Assembly: GCF_904063055.1 (NCBI RefSeq)
Contig: NZ_CAJFCN010000006.1
Span: 1-64,000, forward strand
Length of the DNA stretch: 64,000 nt
Direction: 5' to 3'
Source of the DNA: Pseudomonas paracarnis
Lineage (GTDB): Bacteria; Pseudomonadota; Gammaproteobacteria; Pseudomonadales; Pseudomonadaceae
Shown: positions 34,764 to 43,954 of the stretch, piece by piece
Layout of the letters: every line of letters starts with the position of its first letter
Position numbering within the stretch: the stretch's first letter is position 1
Program-made: the position numbers and the translations under genes
The notes under the pieces: model-generated
The model's database searches: none
Seen by the model: only the letters and a program-made list of their open reading frames with translations
Told to the model about the DNA's origin: nothing

Positions 34764-36110
34764 GTGGATAGCCGTAAAACCGAAGCCCCTACGTTGGACC
34801 TGGCCGCGCCCCGAGGCGGTTGGCTGGAACGCCTGTTCAAACTGCGCTTGCATGGCACCACAGTGAAGACCGAGCTGATCGCCGGCCTCACCACCTTTAT
34901 CACCATGGCCTACATCATTTTCGTCAACCCCAATATCATGGCCGATGCCGGTATCGACCACGGCGCGGCTTTCGTCGCCACCTGCATCGCCGCGGCGCTG
35001 GGTTGCCTGCTGATGGGCCTGTACGCCAACTGGCCAGTGGGCCTAGCGCCGGGCATGGGCTTGAACGCGTTTTTCACCTACACCGTGGTCGGCACCATGG
35101 GTTACACCTGGGAAACCGCCCTCGGCGCGGTGTTTATTTCCGGCGTGCTGTTCATGATCCTGACGCTGTCGCGCATCCGCGAATGGCTGCTCAACAGTAT
35201 TCCGGTCAGCCTGCGCCATGCCATGGGCGCCGGCGTGGGTTTGTTCCTGGGGGTGATCGGCCTGAAAACCGCCGGCATCATTGTCGACAGCCCGGCTACG
35301 CTGATCAAGCTCGGCTCCCTGCATGAGCCCGCGCCGTTGCTGGCGGCGGTGTGCTTCCTGCTGATTGCTATCCTCAGTTATCACCGCGTATTCGGCGCAA
35401 TTCTCATCAGCATCATCGCCGTGACCCTGGCCGGCTGGGGCCTGGGCCTGGTGCACTACAACGGCATTCTCGCCACCCCACCGAGCCTGGCACCGACCTG
35501 GATGGCCATGGACGTGATGGGTGTGTTCAATGTGAGCATGATCAGCGTGGTATTTGCCTTTCTTTTTGTACACATGTTCGACACTGCCGGTACACTGATG
35601 GGCGTTGCGCAACGCGCAGGACTTGTGAATGCCGATGGCAAGATCGACAACCTGTCTCGCGCCTTGAAGGCTGACAGTGCGTCCAGCGTGTTCGGCGCCA
35701 TGGTCGGTGTACCGCCGGTGACCAGCTATGTAGAAAGTGCCGCCGGTGTGGCTGCTGGCGGCCGTACGGGTTTGACCGCGGTGACCGTGGGCATATTGTT
35801 CGTGGCGGCGATGTTTTTTGCGCCGCTGGCCGGCATGATTCCCGCCTACGCCACCGCGGGCGCGTTGATTTACGTTGCGATGCTGATGATGGCGAGCATG
35901 GCCCATATCAACTGGGATGAAGCCACCGACAGCATTCCTGCAATCGTCACCGCGATCATGATGCCGTTGACGTTTTCGGTCGCCGACGGAATCGCCCTGG
36001 GTTTTATCACTTACGTGGCGTTGAAAGCCGGCACCGGCAAGTACCGCGAGATTTCCATCAGCCTTTGGGTGCTGTGCGCGATCTTTATCGCCAAGTTCAT
36101 CTTTCTGTAG
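34764..36110 (+). CDS. NCS2-family (AzgA-type) purine permease
   Basis: A 448-residue inner-membrane transporter of the AzgA-like branch of NCS2, likely for hypoxanthine, guanine or adenine. Conserved segments are TTFITMAYIIFVNP, NWPVGLAPGMGLNAFF, FVHMFDTAGTLMGVA and TSYVESAAGVAAGGRTGL. It starts at GTG 34764 with AGGAG 8 bp upstream. Placement beside urate/allantoin genes and a shared upstream palindrome support a role in purine uptake for catabolism. A terminator follows at 36132. Confidence 0.9.
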   Translation: MDSRKTEAPTLDLAAPRGGWLERLFKLRLHGTTVKTELIAGLTTFITMAYIIFVNPNIMADAGIDHGAAFVATCIAAALGCLLMGLYANWPVGLAPGMGLNAFFTYTVVGTMGYTWETALGAVFISGVLFMILTLSRIREWLLNSIPVSLRHAMGAGVGLFLGVIGLKTAGIIVDSPATLIKLGSLHEPAPLLAAVCFLLIAILSYHRVFGAILISIIAVTLAGWGLGLVHYNGILATPPSLAPTWMAMDVMGVFNVSMISVVFAFLFVHMFDTAGTLMGVAQRAGLVNADGKIDNLSRALKADSASSVFGAMVGVPPVTSYVESAAGVAAGGRTGLTAVTVGILFVAAMFFAPLAGMIPAYATAGALIYVAMLMMASMAHINWDEATDSIPAIVTAIMMPLTFSVADGIALGFITYVALKAGTGKYREISISLWVLCAIFIAKFIFL

Positions 36111-36131
36111 TTCGGGAAGGGCTGAAAAACC

Positions 36132-36155
36132 GCCTCACCTTCGGGTGGGGCTTTT
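36132..36155 (+). terminator. Terminator after purine permease
   Basis: GCCTCACC, a TTCG loop, and GGTGGGGC form an 8-bp stem with one G-T pair, followed by TTTT. Confidence 0.75.
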
Positions 36156-36176
36156 GCATGAAAGGGAGGAATGTAA

Positions 36177-36815
36177 ATGACCTTGGAAACCTGGCTGCTG
36201 TTCAGCGGCGCTGCGCTGGTGGTGATCCTGATCCCCGGCCCGCTCTCATTGCTGATGATCAGCAACAGCCTTAACTATGGCCTGCGCCGCTCGTACCCGG
36301 CGTTTCTCGGTGGTGTGTTTGCCTCGATCTGCCTGTTGAGCGCCTCGGCCCTGGGCCTGGGCGCGCTGTTACTGGCGTCCGAACAACTGTTCAGCGCGCT
36401 CAAAATTGTCGGCGCACTCTACCTGTTCTACCTGGCGTGGCAGAGCTGGCAGCAATCGCGTCTGCCCAATGCAGGCGCTGAAGTTCCGCACGCTGCGCCA
36501 GTACCACGCTTTCGTGCATTGTTTGGCCGGGCTTTTGTACTGGGCGCCAGCAACCCCAAGGACATCCTGTTTTTCGCTGCCTTCCTGCCACAATTTCTCA
36601 GCAGCCAGCAACCGTTCCTGCCGCAGTTGCTGGTCATGATCGTCACCTGGACGCTGCTTGATCTGCTGTGCAAGTTGGCTTACGGCTTGGGCGCCCATGG
36701 CGCTGCGCGCTATTTGCGCAGCGGCTCGGGCCAGAGCTGGTTCAATCGGATCAGTGCCGCACTGTTTGGTGGCGCCGCAGCAGCGGCACTCGTCAACGCT
36801 AGGGGGCCAATTTGA
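36177..36815 (+). CDS. LysE-family amino acid/metabolite exporter
   Basis: A 212-residue inner-membrane protein with about six hydrophobic segments, of the LysE/RhtB translocator family: IPGPLSLLMISNSLNYGLRRS near the start and GASNPKDILFFAAFLPQF in the middle. It probably exports an amino acid or related compound; the substrate is not known. AGGGAGG lies before the ATG. Its end overlaps by 17 bp the 3' end of the converging giant toxin-like gene. Confidence 0.9.
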   Translation: MTLETWLLFSGAALVVILIPGPLSLLMISNSLNYGLRRSYPAFLGGVFASICLLSASALGLGALLLASEQLFSALKIVGALYLFYLAWQSWQQSRLPNAGAEVPHAAPVPRFRALFGRAFVLGASNPKDILFFAAFLPQFLSSQQPFLPQLLVMIVTWTLLDLLCKLAYGLGAHGAARYLRSGSGQSWFNRISAALFGGAAAAALVNARGPI

Positions 36816-39800
36816 CGAAGTAGACGCTGGGGTTCAGATTGCCCTTCGTCGCCCATTGGATACCCGCCACGATCCGCACCAAGCGCTGTTCTTGCAGCGC
36901 GCTGTCGACCGCTTTCAATAGAAGAGAGTCGGGGTGTAATTTAATTGCGAACCGAATCCACTTGTCCGTCAGCTTGGTTCTCAATGTCATTCGCCCCGTC
37001 TCAAGCCATTGATAGGCGACATAGTAAATTTTGTTCGAATGGCGATGCGTCACAACTGATTCGTGGCTGAACTCTCCAGCGGTTGTCCCCTGCCGCCGCA
37101 AAGACAAATCCTGGACGGCGAAGCCCTGCTGCTCCAGCACGGTTCTGACGGCAGAGCGCTCTGCCTCGAGCCGCTGCGTCCTGACCGGTGTGACACCAAA
37201 TTGAAGGCGCGGATCCAACGGGTGAGGCGGCGTGAAGTCAACACGCGTGAAGCCTGGCGCCTTGCCATCGTACCCGATGTACACCATTTCTTTGCGCCGC
37301 TCATTGGGCCGCAACATCTGTAGCAAATCATCCGTCTGGCCAACACGGCCATTTACAGCAAGCAACCACTTGTCGAGCGTGGCGCGAATATTCAGTAAAT
37401 GACTGGCCGTTGCCAGTTGTGGCGGCCCCGATAACTCAATCAGCCTGGCGACTGCCAGCGCTTGGCTTGTATTTGTGAGGGTGGGAAAAGCACTGCCCAC
37501 ATAGCGCTCCAGTGGCCTGTCGAACAGCGGCGCATGCAGCTGCCACTCGCCCGCCGAAGTGCGTGATACCGGAATGGGCTGATCGTTGATTGCCGTACTT
37601 GTCCAGCGCTCAATATCAGTGCGAGCCAATGAAACCTGCTGCGTATCCCTGGTAATAAACGCAATGTCGGTCAATGGCGCCTGATCCCCCGTGTCCAGTA
37701 GCCTGTAATATCCGATTCCCGATCCAGCGCTCGGTGTGTCATACCTCGCGCCGATATAGATGGCATTGTAGAAGGCTCCTTGAGGAGTCGATTGCACACG
37801 TAAAACGCCAGGTATCGATGAGTCCGACAGCTCAATGGCCTGGGCTCGGATACGCCAATCGAACCAGTGGGTGGCGACCGTTGAGGACTGGACAATGGTG
37901 CTTTGTGTAGCAGAACGCACAGTCGGTGGGAACCAATCCCGTAGCGCCTCTACTTCTACGCGCCAGGGGTTGAGCACCCCCGAGCTGGGCCCCGGTTGAG
38001 GGTCGCCCGAGCCCAACAAGCGTTCACCGGGCTGATCGATGTGCAAGATCAACTCGTCTTCGCCCGGCTGCCGGGTATTTTTGAGTCGAAATACCTGTTC
38101 GTTTTCGCGCTGGTAAATCGGGTAATGGTGCGTATCGTCTGTCAGAAACAGCTCACCCTTTTTGACATGGATCCCCTTTTTGCCCGGGCCTTTCAGCGCC
38201 ACGGCGTCGTCAGCAATCGCCTTGATTTTGAACCGGTCGAACACCTTGAGCTGAGTTACAACGGGCACCTTCACGCGCGAAAGGCTATCGCGCACGGCCA
38301 TGCGCATGCGGTGTATGCGTGCCAGTAAAGCCCTCGGCGCAGGACGCGTCACCTTGGCCACAGCACTGCCGCGCCCCTTGGGCCCCGGTATAAAGTTTGT
38401 CAGCAGGTCAGCCGCCATAAACGCACTCATAAAACCCACGTCAACGGCATCATGAGGGTCCCCATAGCGATGAAAGCGCCGCGCCACAAGCAGCAACTCG
38501 TAGGCATCATTGAACATCCCGAATAACGGAGAGAAAAAAGCGATCAACCGGCGCCTGCGTGTCTCGCCCTGCTCGCCCAGCCGACGGGTGCGATACTCAT
38601 CCAGCGCTTTGCCGGAATGGCTGGCTGCCTGGGTCTGACGTTTCAACTCCAGCACCGGGGCGTCGTAAAGCAATGCCTGGGCATCACTGTGGGACGTGGG
38701 GACAATTGCCAGCCAAGCCTCAGGTTCACTGGCAATCTGCTCAAGGATTACCTGCTCAACCTCATCCGGCAGCACCGTCGGCTCCAAGTGCTTGATACCG
38801 AAGGAGCGAACAAACTCAACCGCTTGCCATATCCCTTTGACCATGGCAAACGCAGGTATAGCGTCCAGGTAACTGACGGCAGCACCGAGCCTATCGACCC
38901 TGACCGGGTGATGGGTAATTGCCTGAAATGCCCAGCCGGGTGCGATCTGCCTCGCCAGCATCTGGGTGTTTTCAGGCCGTGCGCCAAGGCGGTTCAATGC
39001 ATCCTGGGCTTGTTGCAAACTGCAGTACTCGGTGAGAACCAACGCGGGCGAAGCATTCGGCCAATAGATCACGCAATGCCCCGACCGCAGGTCTCGCACG
39101 ATCACCAGGCCCGCGATATAGCGGTCATGCTGCATCGTGTGGCCCACTAAATGAAGCACATGCAGTTGCAGCTCATGTTGGTTTTTCAACAAGTCTTGCG
39201 GCGTTCGTGCGGCCATCGCCGTGGTGAAGATACTTTGCGCGGTTGCCGTCAAGCCTTGTTGCGTGGCCAACAACAGATGTTGCTCAGTGCCGGCAAGCAA
39301 CGTCCGGTTCAGTAACTCGGGAATGCGCCCTTTGCTGAGCGTGTGGAGGGTATCGCCAGGCGGGTAAAAAACCTGGTTGATCAACGCGTCGTACTGACCG
39401 CCGACATCCAGCGAGGAAATCGTACGGATCAAGTAAGCGGCATTCAGTTGATTTTTCCATTCAGGTTGCAAATAGCGGGCGCGATTGAGTCGCCACTGCG
39501 TCCAGGGCGCCAGTGGGTCCAGGTTATGCTGCGCCAGTTGTAACAGGCTGTAGGTGGTGCGCTTCAGGGTCGGGGTAAGTTTTATGGCGCGGTCGCCAAT
39601 GGCACAACCGCTTGTCCATCCACAATAACTGCCTTGAACATCATCGGGCATATCAATGAAGGGCTGGTCGATATCAAACTGCGCAGGTATGCCGTCCAAC
39701 CGCAAGCGATCGATCAGGGCACGGCGAGCGAAGGTTTCCAGACCGGGCAACTGGTCTTCAAGCCTTGTCTTGAATGCAAAAGTACTGCTCAGGTAAAAGC

Positions 39801-42084
39801 GCTGCGATCGCCTGAACTTCTTACGCTGGTAACGGGATGCGTGCTCCAGCCAAGCTGGCAGTTTCTTCGCTTGCAGTGCGGTTTTGCGCAACAACTCGAC
39901 ATTGGCCTGGGCGCGGCTCTGGGCGTCACTGACAGGTGCCTTGAGCTGCTCTTGCAGTTCTGCCAGCAGCAAGGCGCGACTTATTTGCGCATCTTTCACG
40001 CCGTTGAATATGCGCGTGATGTCTTCTGTGCTGTTGTGCAGGCGCTGATAACACCCAAGCAATGTCTTGATCGCAGCCAGGGCGGGCTTGCCATTAATCG
40101 GTACGTAGCGCACAGCCAGCGTTCCACGCGCCGCGTGTGAGCGCAAGTCGTTACGCTTGTCGTGCTCGACATAGTCCCACAGCGCGCTGCGATCCCAACT
40201 ATCAAGGCTGGCTTTGATACTTCGGGTCAGGGCGTCCAGTCCGGAAAACCCCTGCACCCCACCTTCCGCTCCGAAACCGCACAGGACTACCGCATGCTGG
40301 CGCCGCGGCACCCGTACCGCCGCCGCCGTAGTCACCACCCACATGTTATGGAGCGGATAGAAGGCATCCGGGTCATTGCCAATCGCAATTGACAGCACTC
40401 GGGTTTGACTGTCTGGACGTTTTGACGGCAAAGGCTGATCGAGCACTTCGATGATCAGGTCCCGATGCGCGGTGCTTATCAACTTGAGTCGATGCTGCAA
40501 TTGCACCTCACAGCGTAGCGCCTCAGTCTGGGCGTCAAGAAACAACGTGCCGCGCCTGAGCGTACCCTTTCCACCAGGGCGCTCAGCCCAAAATGCCACC
40601 TCGAACAGCCGTTGCTGGGCATCCTGCACCCACCTGTCCATCGTTTGGGCATGGGCGTTGAGCTGGGATACCAGCGATACAAATGCCTGGTATGCGGGCG
40701 TATCGTTACTCAAATCTTCGGGATCGAGCAACGCAACCAGCCCTTTTTCGTAGCGTTTGATCCGGTGTTCTACGGTGTATTCGGCCAAGCCTGGCGCAGT
40801 GCTGCCAAAGATTATTTCGGCGTGTCGTCGTTGCTGGTCCCATTTGAGCAACTGCTCTCGAAGCGGGCCAAGTCGGGCCCCGCCAATCAACTGCTGCCGG
40901 TTACGCTCCACTCGTGCGAGAACAACTGCTGACTCCAGAGGCTGTGACGTTCCGGCGGCAAACACATGGGCGTGGTTGCTTTTTACCGTACACGCCAATT
41001 CATTGGCCCATTGCCCTTCCAACAACGCCTGCGCGCTTGACGCCAGCGCATCCTCCATAAGCTCCACGCCTCGAGAGACAGTGGATACCGAGGAGAACGT
41101 TGCAGGTGGATGCAACACAGAGCGACGACTTAATGGCAAACATTGCCATAGCTCGTGTAGACGAGACCTGCCCAGCGCCTGCACGCCGCACGCCAGGGCG
41201 ACGAAAGACGGGTACTCGTAAAAATTGCGAGCCACACCCGGTAAATAGACAACATGAGGCACATCATCGGGATCGCCCTCACGATAGAAATGCAACGCGC
41301 CCGCAATAGCCACCGCAGGGTTACCCGGCCACATCAACGGGCCTACTCGCACATCGGCCCACTGTCCGCCCGCACGCAGGCGTGCTTCAGCGGTTGGTGC
41401 ATCGATCACGGCCTGAACCATGGCCAATCCAGCCCGTGATAGCTCGTTCAGTTGCCTGGCAATAAAGGCCCGGTCAGCAAAAAGCGCCTGGTGCAGCTCG
41501 ATCCAACGCTCCCGGCGTGTGAGCCAGGAGCCGTACTCCAGCGCGTCCCAATATTCATTGGCTGCGCGACCCAACCGCTCAAACAGCCCCAACGCGATAA
41601 CCCGCCGCAGCGCTTCCAGCGGTGTATAGGGCAACCGACGGTCAGGCGCGCCCTTGACGCTGAGGAGGGTGTATTGATTGATATTGAAAGGCACCGAAGG
41701 GCGGACCAGCAGCAACAACGCACGATCAGTCAAGGTGTCGACTTTCTGCGGTAAACGCGGAGGCATGGGTTCGGTGAAGAGCAGACTGTCCGGGTCAATC
41801 TCGAACGCCTTCTGCAACTGGGCGCGGATCACCTTCAAGATCCTGGGTGAGCGCCCTATCAGGCGTGTGAGCGCCCGTGTCGACTCGCGGCATCTCGCGT
41901 CGGCCAGCCCGATCTGATTGATCAGGCGGCTGGGATGGGGATAGGCGTTGATCCGTTCTCGCAACGGAGTGCGTAGGGCCTGTAAATCGGCATCGACGAA
42001 AAAGGGCGGCGCGTCCTCCTCAAGGGTGTCGTCAGGGTCACTGGTGGGCGCTGTAACGCCGAGCTGATCAGGGGGCAAGGTCAT
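36799..42084 (-). CDS. Giant dermonecrotic-toxin-domain protein (DUF6543/ToxA_N-like)
   Basis: A 1761-residue protein with no signal peptide. The region around residues 840-1000 (TTYSLLQLAQHNLDPLAPW...SLDVGGQYDALINQVF) matches the pattern of DUF6543/ToxA_N dermonecrotic-toxin-type domains in large Pseudomonas proteins. The N-terminal third (ERWIELHQALFADRAFIARQLNELSRAGLAM...YLPGVARNFYEYPSF) is another block seen in these proteins. A hydrophobic stretch near 1180-1230 (FFSPLFGMFNDAYELLLVARRF, FMSAFMAADLLTNFIPG) may help cross or enter membranes. No catalytic motif of the C-terminus is recognised. ATG 42084 has a purine-rich AGAGAAG upstream; a GTG at 42105 is the alternative. It splits the purine gene cluster and has no obvious immunity or secretion partner. 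Confidence 0.75.
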   Translation of the reverse strand: MTLPPDQLGVTAPTSDPDDTLEEDAPPFFVDADLQALRTPLRERINAYPHPSRLINQIGLADARCRESTRALTRLIGRSPRILKVIRAQLQKAFEIDPDSLLFTEPMPPRLPQKVDTLTDRALLLLVRPSVPFNINQYTLLSVKGAPDRRLPYTPLEALRRVIALGLFERLGRAANEYWDALEYGSWLTRRERWIELHQALFADRAFIARQLNELSRAGLAMVQAVIDAPTAEARLRAGGQWADVRVGPLMWPGNPAVAIAGALHFYREGDPDDVPHVVYLPGVARNFYEYPSFVALACGVQALGRSRLHELWQCLPLSRRSVLHPPATFSSVSTVSRGVELMEDALASSAQALLEGQWANELACTVKSNHAHVFAAGTSQPLESAVVLARVERNRQQLIGGARLGPLREQLLKWDQQRRHAEIIFGSTAPGLAEYTVEHRIKRYEKGLVALLDPEDLSNDTPAYQAFVSLVSQLNAHAQTMDRWVQDAQQRLFEVAFWAERPGGKGTLRRGTLFLDAQTEALRCEVQLQHRLKLISTAHRDLIIEVLDQPLPSKRPDSQTRVLSIAIGNDPDAFYPLHNMWVVTTAAAVRVPRRQHAVVLCGFGAEGGVQGFSGLDALTRSIKASLDSWDRSALWDYVEHDKRNDLRSHAARGTLAVRYVPINGKPALAAIKTLLGCYQRLHNSTEDITRIFNGVKDAQISRALLLAELQEQLKAPVSDAQSRAQANVELLRKTALQAKKLPAWLEHASRYQRKKFRRSQRFYLSSTFAFKTRLEDQLPGLETFARRALIDRLRLDGIPAQFDIDQPFIDMPDDVQGSYCGWTSGCAIGDRAIKLTPTLKRTTYSLLQLAQHNLDPLAPWTQWRLNRARYLQPEWKNQLNAAYLIRTISSLDVGGQYDALINQVFYPPGDTLHTLSKGRIPELLNRTLLAGTEQHLLLATQQGLTATAQSIFTTAMAARTPQDLLKNQHELQLHVLHLVGHTMQHDRYIAGLVIVRDLRSGHCVIYWPNASPALVLTEYCSLQQAQDALNRLGARPENTQMLARQIAPGWAFQAITHHPVRVDRLGAAVSYLDAIPAFAMVKGIWQAVEFVRSFGIKHLEPTVLPDEVEQVILEQIASEPEAWLAIVPTSHSDAQALLYDAPVLELKRQTQAASHSGKALDEYRTRRLGEQGETRRRRLIAFFSPLFGMFNDAYELLLVARRFHRYGDPHDAVDVGFMSAFMAADLLTNFIPGPKGRGSAVAKVTRPAPRALLARIHRMRMAVRDSLSRVKVPVVTQLKVFDRFKIKAIADDAVALKGPGKKGIHVKKGELFLTDDTHHYPIYQRENEQVFRLKNTRQPGEDELILHIDQPGERLLGSGDPQPGPSSGVLNPWRVEVEALRDWFPPTVRSATQSTIVQSSTVATHWFDWRIRAQAIELSDSSIPGVLRVQSTPQGAFYNAIYIGARYDTPSAGSGIGYYRLLDTGDQAPLTDIAFITRDTQQVSLARTDIERWTSTAINDQPIPVSRTSAGEWQLHAPLFDRPLERYVGSAFPTLTNTSQALAVARLIELSGPPQLATASHLLNIRATLDKWLLAVNGRVGQTDDLLQMLRPNERRKEMVYIGYDGKAPGFTRVDFTPPHPLDPRLQFGVTPVRTQRLEAERSAVRTVLEQQGFAVQDLSLRRQGTTAGEFSHESVVTHRHSNKIYYVAYQWLETGRMTLRTKLTDKWIRFAIKLHPDSLLLKAVDSALQEQRLVRIVAGIQWATKGNLNPSVYFVKLAP

Positions 42085-42160
42085 GGTGTTTTCTTCTCTA
42101 TGCACTGAGGAAAAACCAGCCTAGGGCCCATCAATGAGCAAGAGGGGCTAGATAGTTGAG

Positions 42161-42190
42161 CGAAAAAAAGCCCGCAGTGTGCGCGGGCGA
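42161..42190 (-). terminator. Terminator after uraH
   Basis: Read on the minus strand, GCCCGCG, a short loop and CGGGC followed by a run of T give a rho-independent terminator between uraH and the giant gene, so the two are probably separate transcripts. Confidence 0.8.
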
Positions 42191-42232
42191 AACCAACGAA
42201 GAGCATTTGGGGGTGTGAAGCGAGGTGACGAC

Positions 42233-42586
42233 TCAGCTACCGCGATAAGTGGAGTAGCTGTAAGGCGAAATCAGCAGAGGCACGTGGTAGTGGTCTTGCT
42301 CGGCACTGATACCAAAGCGCAACACCACCACGTCGAGGAAGGCAGGTTCAGGCAATTGCACACCGCGGGCACGGTAGTAATCACCGGCGCTGAACTGCAG
42401 TTGGTACACGCCGCTGCGGTAGTCGTCGCCTTGCAGCAGCGGCGCGTCGCAACGACCGTCTCCGTTGGTAGTGGCGGTAGCGACGAGCTCAAGCTGCGTG
42501 CCTTCGACACGGTAGAGCTCAACCTTGATTGCGCTGCCAGGGCAGCCGTGTGCGGCGTCCAAAACGTGTGTGGTCAAACGTCCCAT
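42233..42586 (-). CDS. uraH: 5-hydroxyisourate hydrolase (transthyretin-like)
   Basis: Hydrolyses 5-hydroxyisourate to OHCU, the second step of urate breakdown. The 117-residue protein has the family N-terminal THVLDAAHG, the RVEG loop and the diagnostic C-terminal tetrapeptide YRGS. The leader is divergent from puuE, over about 440 bp that includes a REPIN and two operator-like palindromes. It is followed by a terminator and then the giant toxin-like gene. Confidence 0.95.
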   Translation of the reverse strand: MGRLTTHVLDAAHGCPGSAIKVELYRVEGTQLELVATATTNGDGRCDAPLLQGDDYRSGVYQLQFSAGDYYRARGVQLPEPAFLDVVVLRFGISAEQDHYHVPLLISPYSYSTYRGS

Positions 42587-42686
42587 GGCTTCTATGCGCC
42601 TCCGGAAGTCAGTGATTGAGAAACCCGCACCTTTTCAGAGCGTTGAAAAAGCCGGCGATGACTGATTAAGACACTTTTTATAAAAA

Positions 42687-42696
42687 TTGTACACAA
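42687..42696. promoter_or_regulatory. TTGTACACAA motif upstream of uraH
   Basis: TTGTACACAA differs in one base from the perfect palindromes at 34626 and 42933. It lies 100 bp upstream of the uraH ATG in an AT-rich patch. Confidence 0.45.
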
Positions 42697-42720
42697 TAAA
42701 TTCCACAGCCTTCCAATCCC

Positions 42721-42823
42721 CTGTAGGAGCGAGCTTGCTCGCGAAAAACGTCAACGATGACACGGGCTTCCAGGATGAAAAGTGGCGCGCTCGGGTTTTT
42801 CGCGAGCAAGCTCGCTCCTACAG
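42721..42823. repeat. REPIN between uraH and puuE operators
   Basis: CTGTAGGAGCGAGCTTGCTCGCG and CGCGAGCAAGCTCGCTCCTACAG form a perfect inverted pair of the GGAGCGAGC REP subfamily around a 57-nt core. Confidence 0.9.
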
Positions 42824-42932
42824 TGGGCTTTTTCATTTTAATCTGACCATTCAGGCAAGTTTCTTGCAGAGACCCGTAGAGAGCCCGTTCAGAAAAAATG
42901 CAGAAATGCAGGCTTACAAAGTTCGCGATAAG

Positions 42933-42942
42933 TTGTATACAA
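42933..42942. promoter_or_regulatory. TTGTATACAA palindrome upstream of puuE
   Basis: A perfect 10-bp palindrome 86 bp before the puuE start, identical in core to the one upstream of the purine permease. It is probably the operator for the allantoin catabolic operon; the binding protein is not encoded in this window. Confidence 0.55.
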
Positions 42943-43027
42943 TCACTCATCGCTGTGACGCCACTCAGTCATTCCACTGCCCGGACGCCACACACACCTG
43001 CTACCACGAACAAGAAGGAAGACTGCA

Positions 43028-43954
43028 GTGAGCGCTGACTACCCACGCGACCTGATCGGTTACGGCAGTAACCCTCCTCACCCCCACTGGCCGGGCAAGG
43101 CACGCATTGCGCTGTCGTTCGTACTCAACTACGAAGAAGGCGGCGAGCGCAATATCCTGCATGGCGACAAAGAGTCCGAAGCCTTCCTTTCGGAAATGGT
43201 CTCGGCCCAACCGCTGCAAGGCGAGCGCAACATGAGCATGGAGTCGCTGTATGAGTACGGCAGCCGTGCCGGTGTGTGGCGCATCCTCAAGTTGTTCAAA
43301 GAGTTCGACATCCCGCTGACCATCTTCGCCGTGGCCATGGCCGCCCAGCGGCATCCGGACGTGATCCGCGCCATGGTCGCCGCCGGCCACGAGATTTGCA
43401 GCCACGGCTACCGCTGGATCGACTACCAGTACATGGACGAGGCTCAGGAGCGCGAGCACATGCTCGAAGCCATCCGCATCCTCACCGAACTCACCGGTGA
43501 ACGCCCACTGGGCTGGTACACCGGCCGCACCGGCCCCAACACCCGTCGCCTGGTGATGGAGGAAGGTGGCTTTCTGTACGACTGCGACACCTACGACGAC
43601 GACCTGCCCTACTGGGAACCCAACACCCCCAACGGCAAGCCGCACCTGGTGATCCCCTATACCCTGGACACCAACGACATGCGCTTCACCCAGGTGCAGG
43701 GCTTCAACAAGGGCGACGACTTTTTCGAATACCTCAAGGACGCCTTCGACGTGCTGTATGCCGAAGGTGCCGAAGCGCCAAAGATGCTGTCCATCGGCCT
43801 GCATTGCCGCCTGATCGGCCGCCCGGCACGCCTGGCCTCGCTCAAGCGCTTCATTGAATACGTCAAAGGCCATGACCAGGTGTGGTTCACCCGCCGCGTG
43901 GACATCGCCCGTCACTGGCACCAAACCCACCCTTTCCCGGGAGCGGCGAAATGA
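43028..43954 (+). CDS. puuE: Allantoinase PuuE (polysaccharide-deacetylase fold)
   Basis: Hydrolyses allantoin to allantoate, but unlike classical allantoinase it belongs to the carbohydrate esterase 4/NodB fold. The 308-residue protein has the family segments LSFVLNYEEGGERN, AGHEICSHGYRWIDYQ, GWYTGRTGPNTRRLV and YDCDTYDDDLPYW. GTG 43028 with GAAGGAAG upstream is the start. Its stop overlaps the uraD ATG by 4 bp, giving tight coupling in the puuE-uraD-alc-allA-puuD order. Confidence 0.95.
   Translation: MSADYPRDLIGYGSNPPHPHWPGKARIALSFVLNYEEGGERNILHGDKESEAFLSEMVSAQPLQGERNMSMESLYEYGSRAGVWRILKLFKEFDIPLTIFAVAMAAQRHPDVIRAMVAAGHEICSHGYRWIDYQYMDEAQEREHMLEAIRILTELTGERPLGWYTGRTGPNTRRLVMEEGGFLYDCDTYDDDLPYWEPNTPNGKPHLVIPYTLDTNDMRFTQVQGFNKGDDFFEYLKDAFDVLYAEGAEAPKMLSIGLHCRLIGRPARLASLKRFIEYVKGHDQVWFTRRVDIARHWHQTHPFPGAAK

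Larger units (their letters stand above)
42587..43027. other. Divergent uraH-puuE intergenic region
   Basis: About 440 bases holding an imperfect TTGTACACAA motif near uraH, a REPIN (42721-42823) and a perfect TTGTATACAA near puuE. The arrangement suggests two promoters, each with its own operator, separated by a later REPIN insertion. No small gene is called. Confidence 0.65.

Noticed and set aside
42687..43031. 114-codon open frame upstream of puuE
   Set aside because: It runs through the REPIN and the promoter region and has no ribosome binding site.
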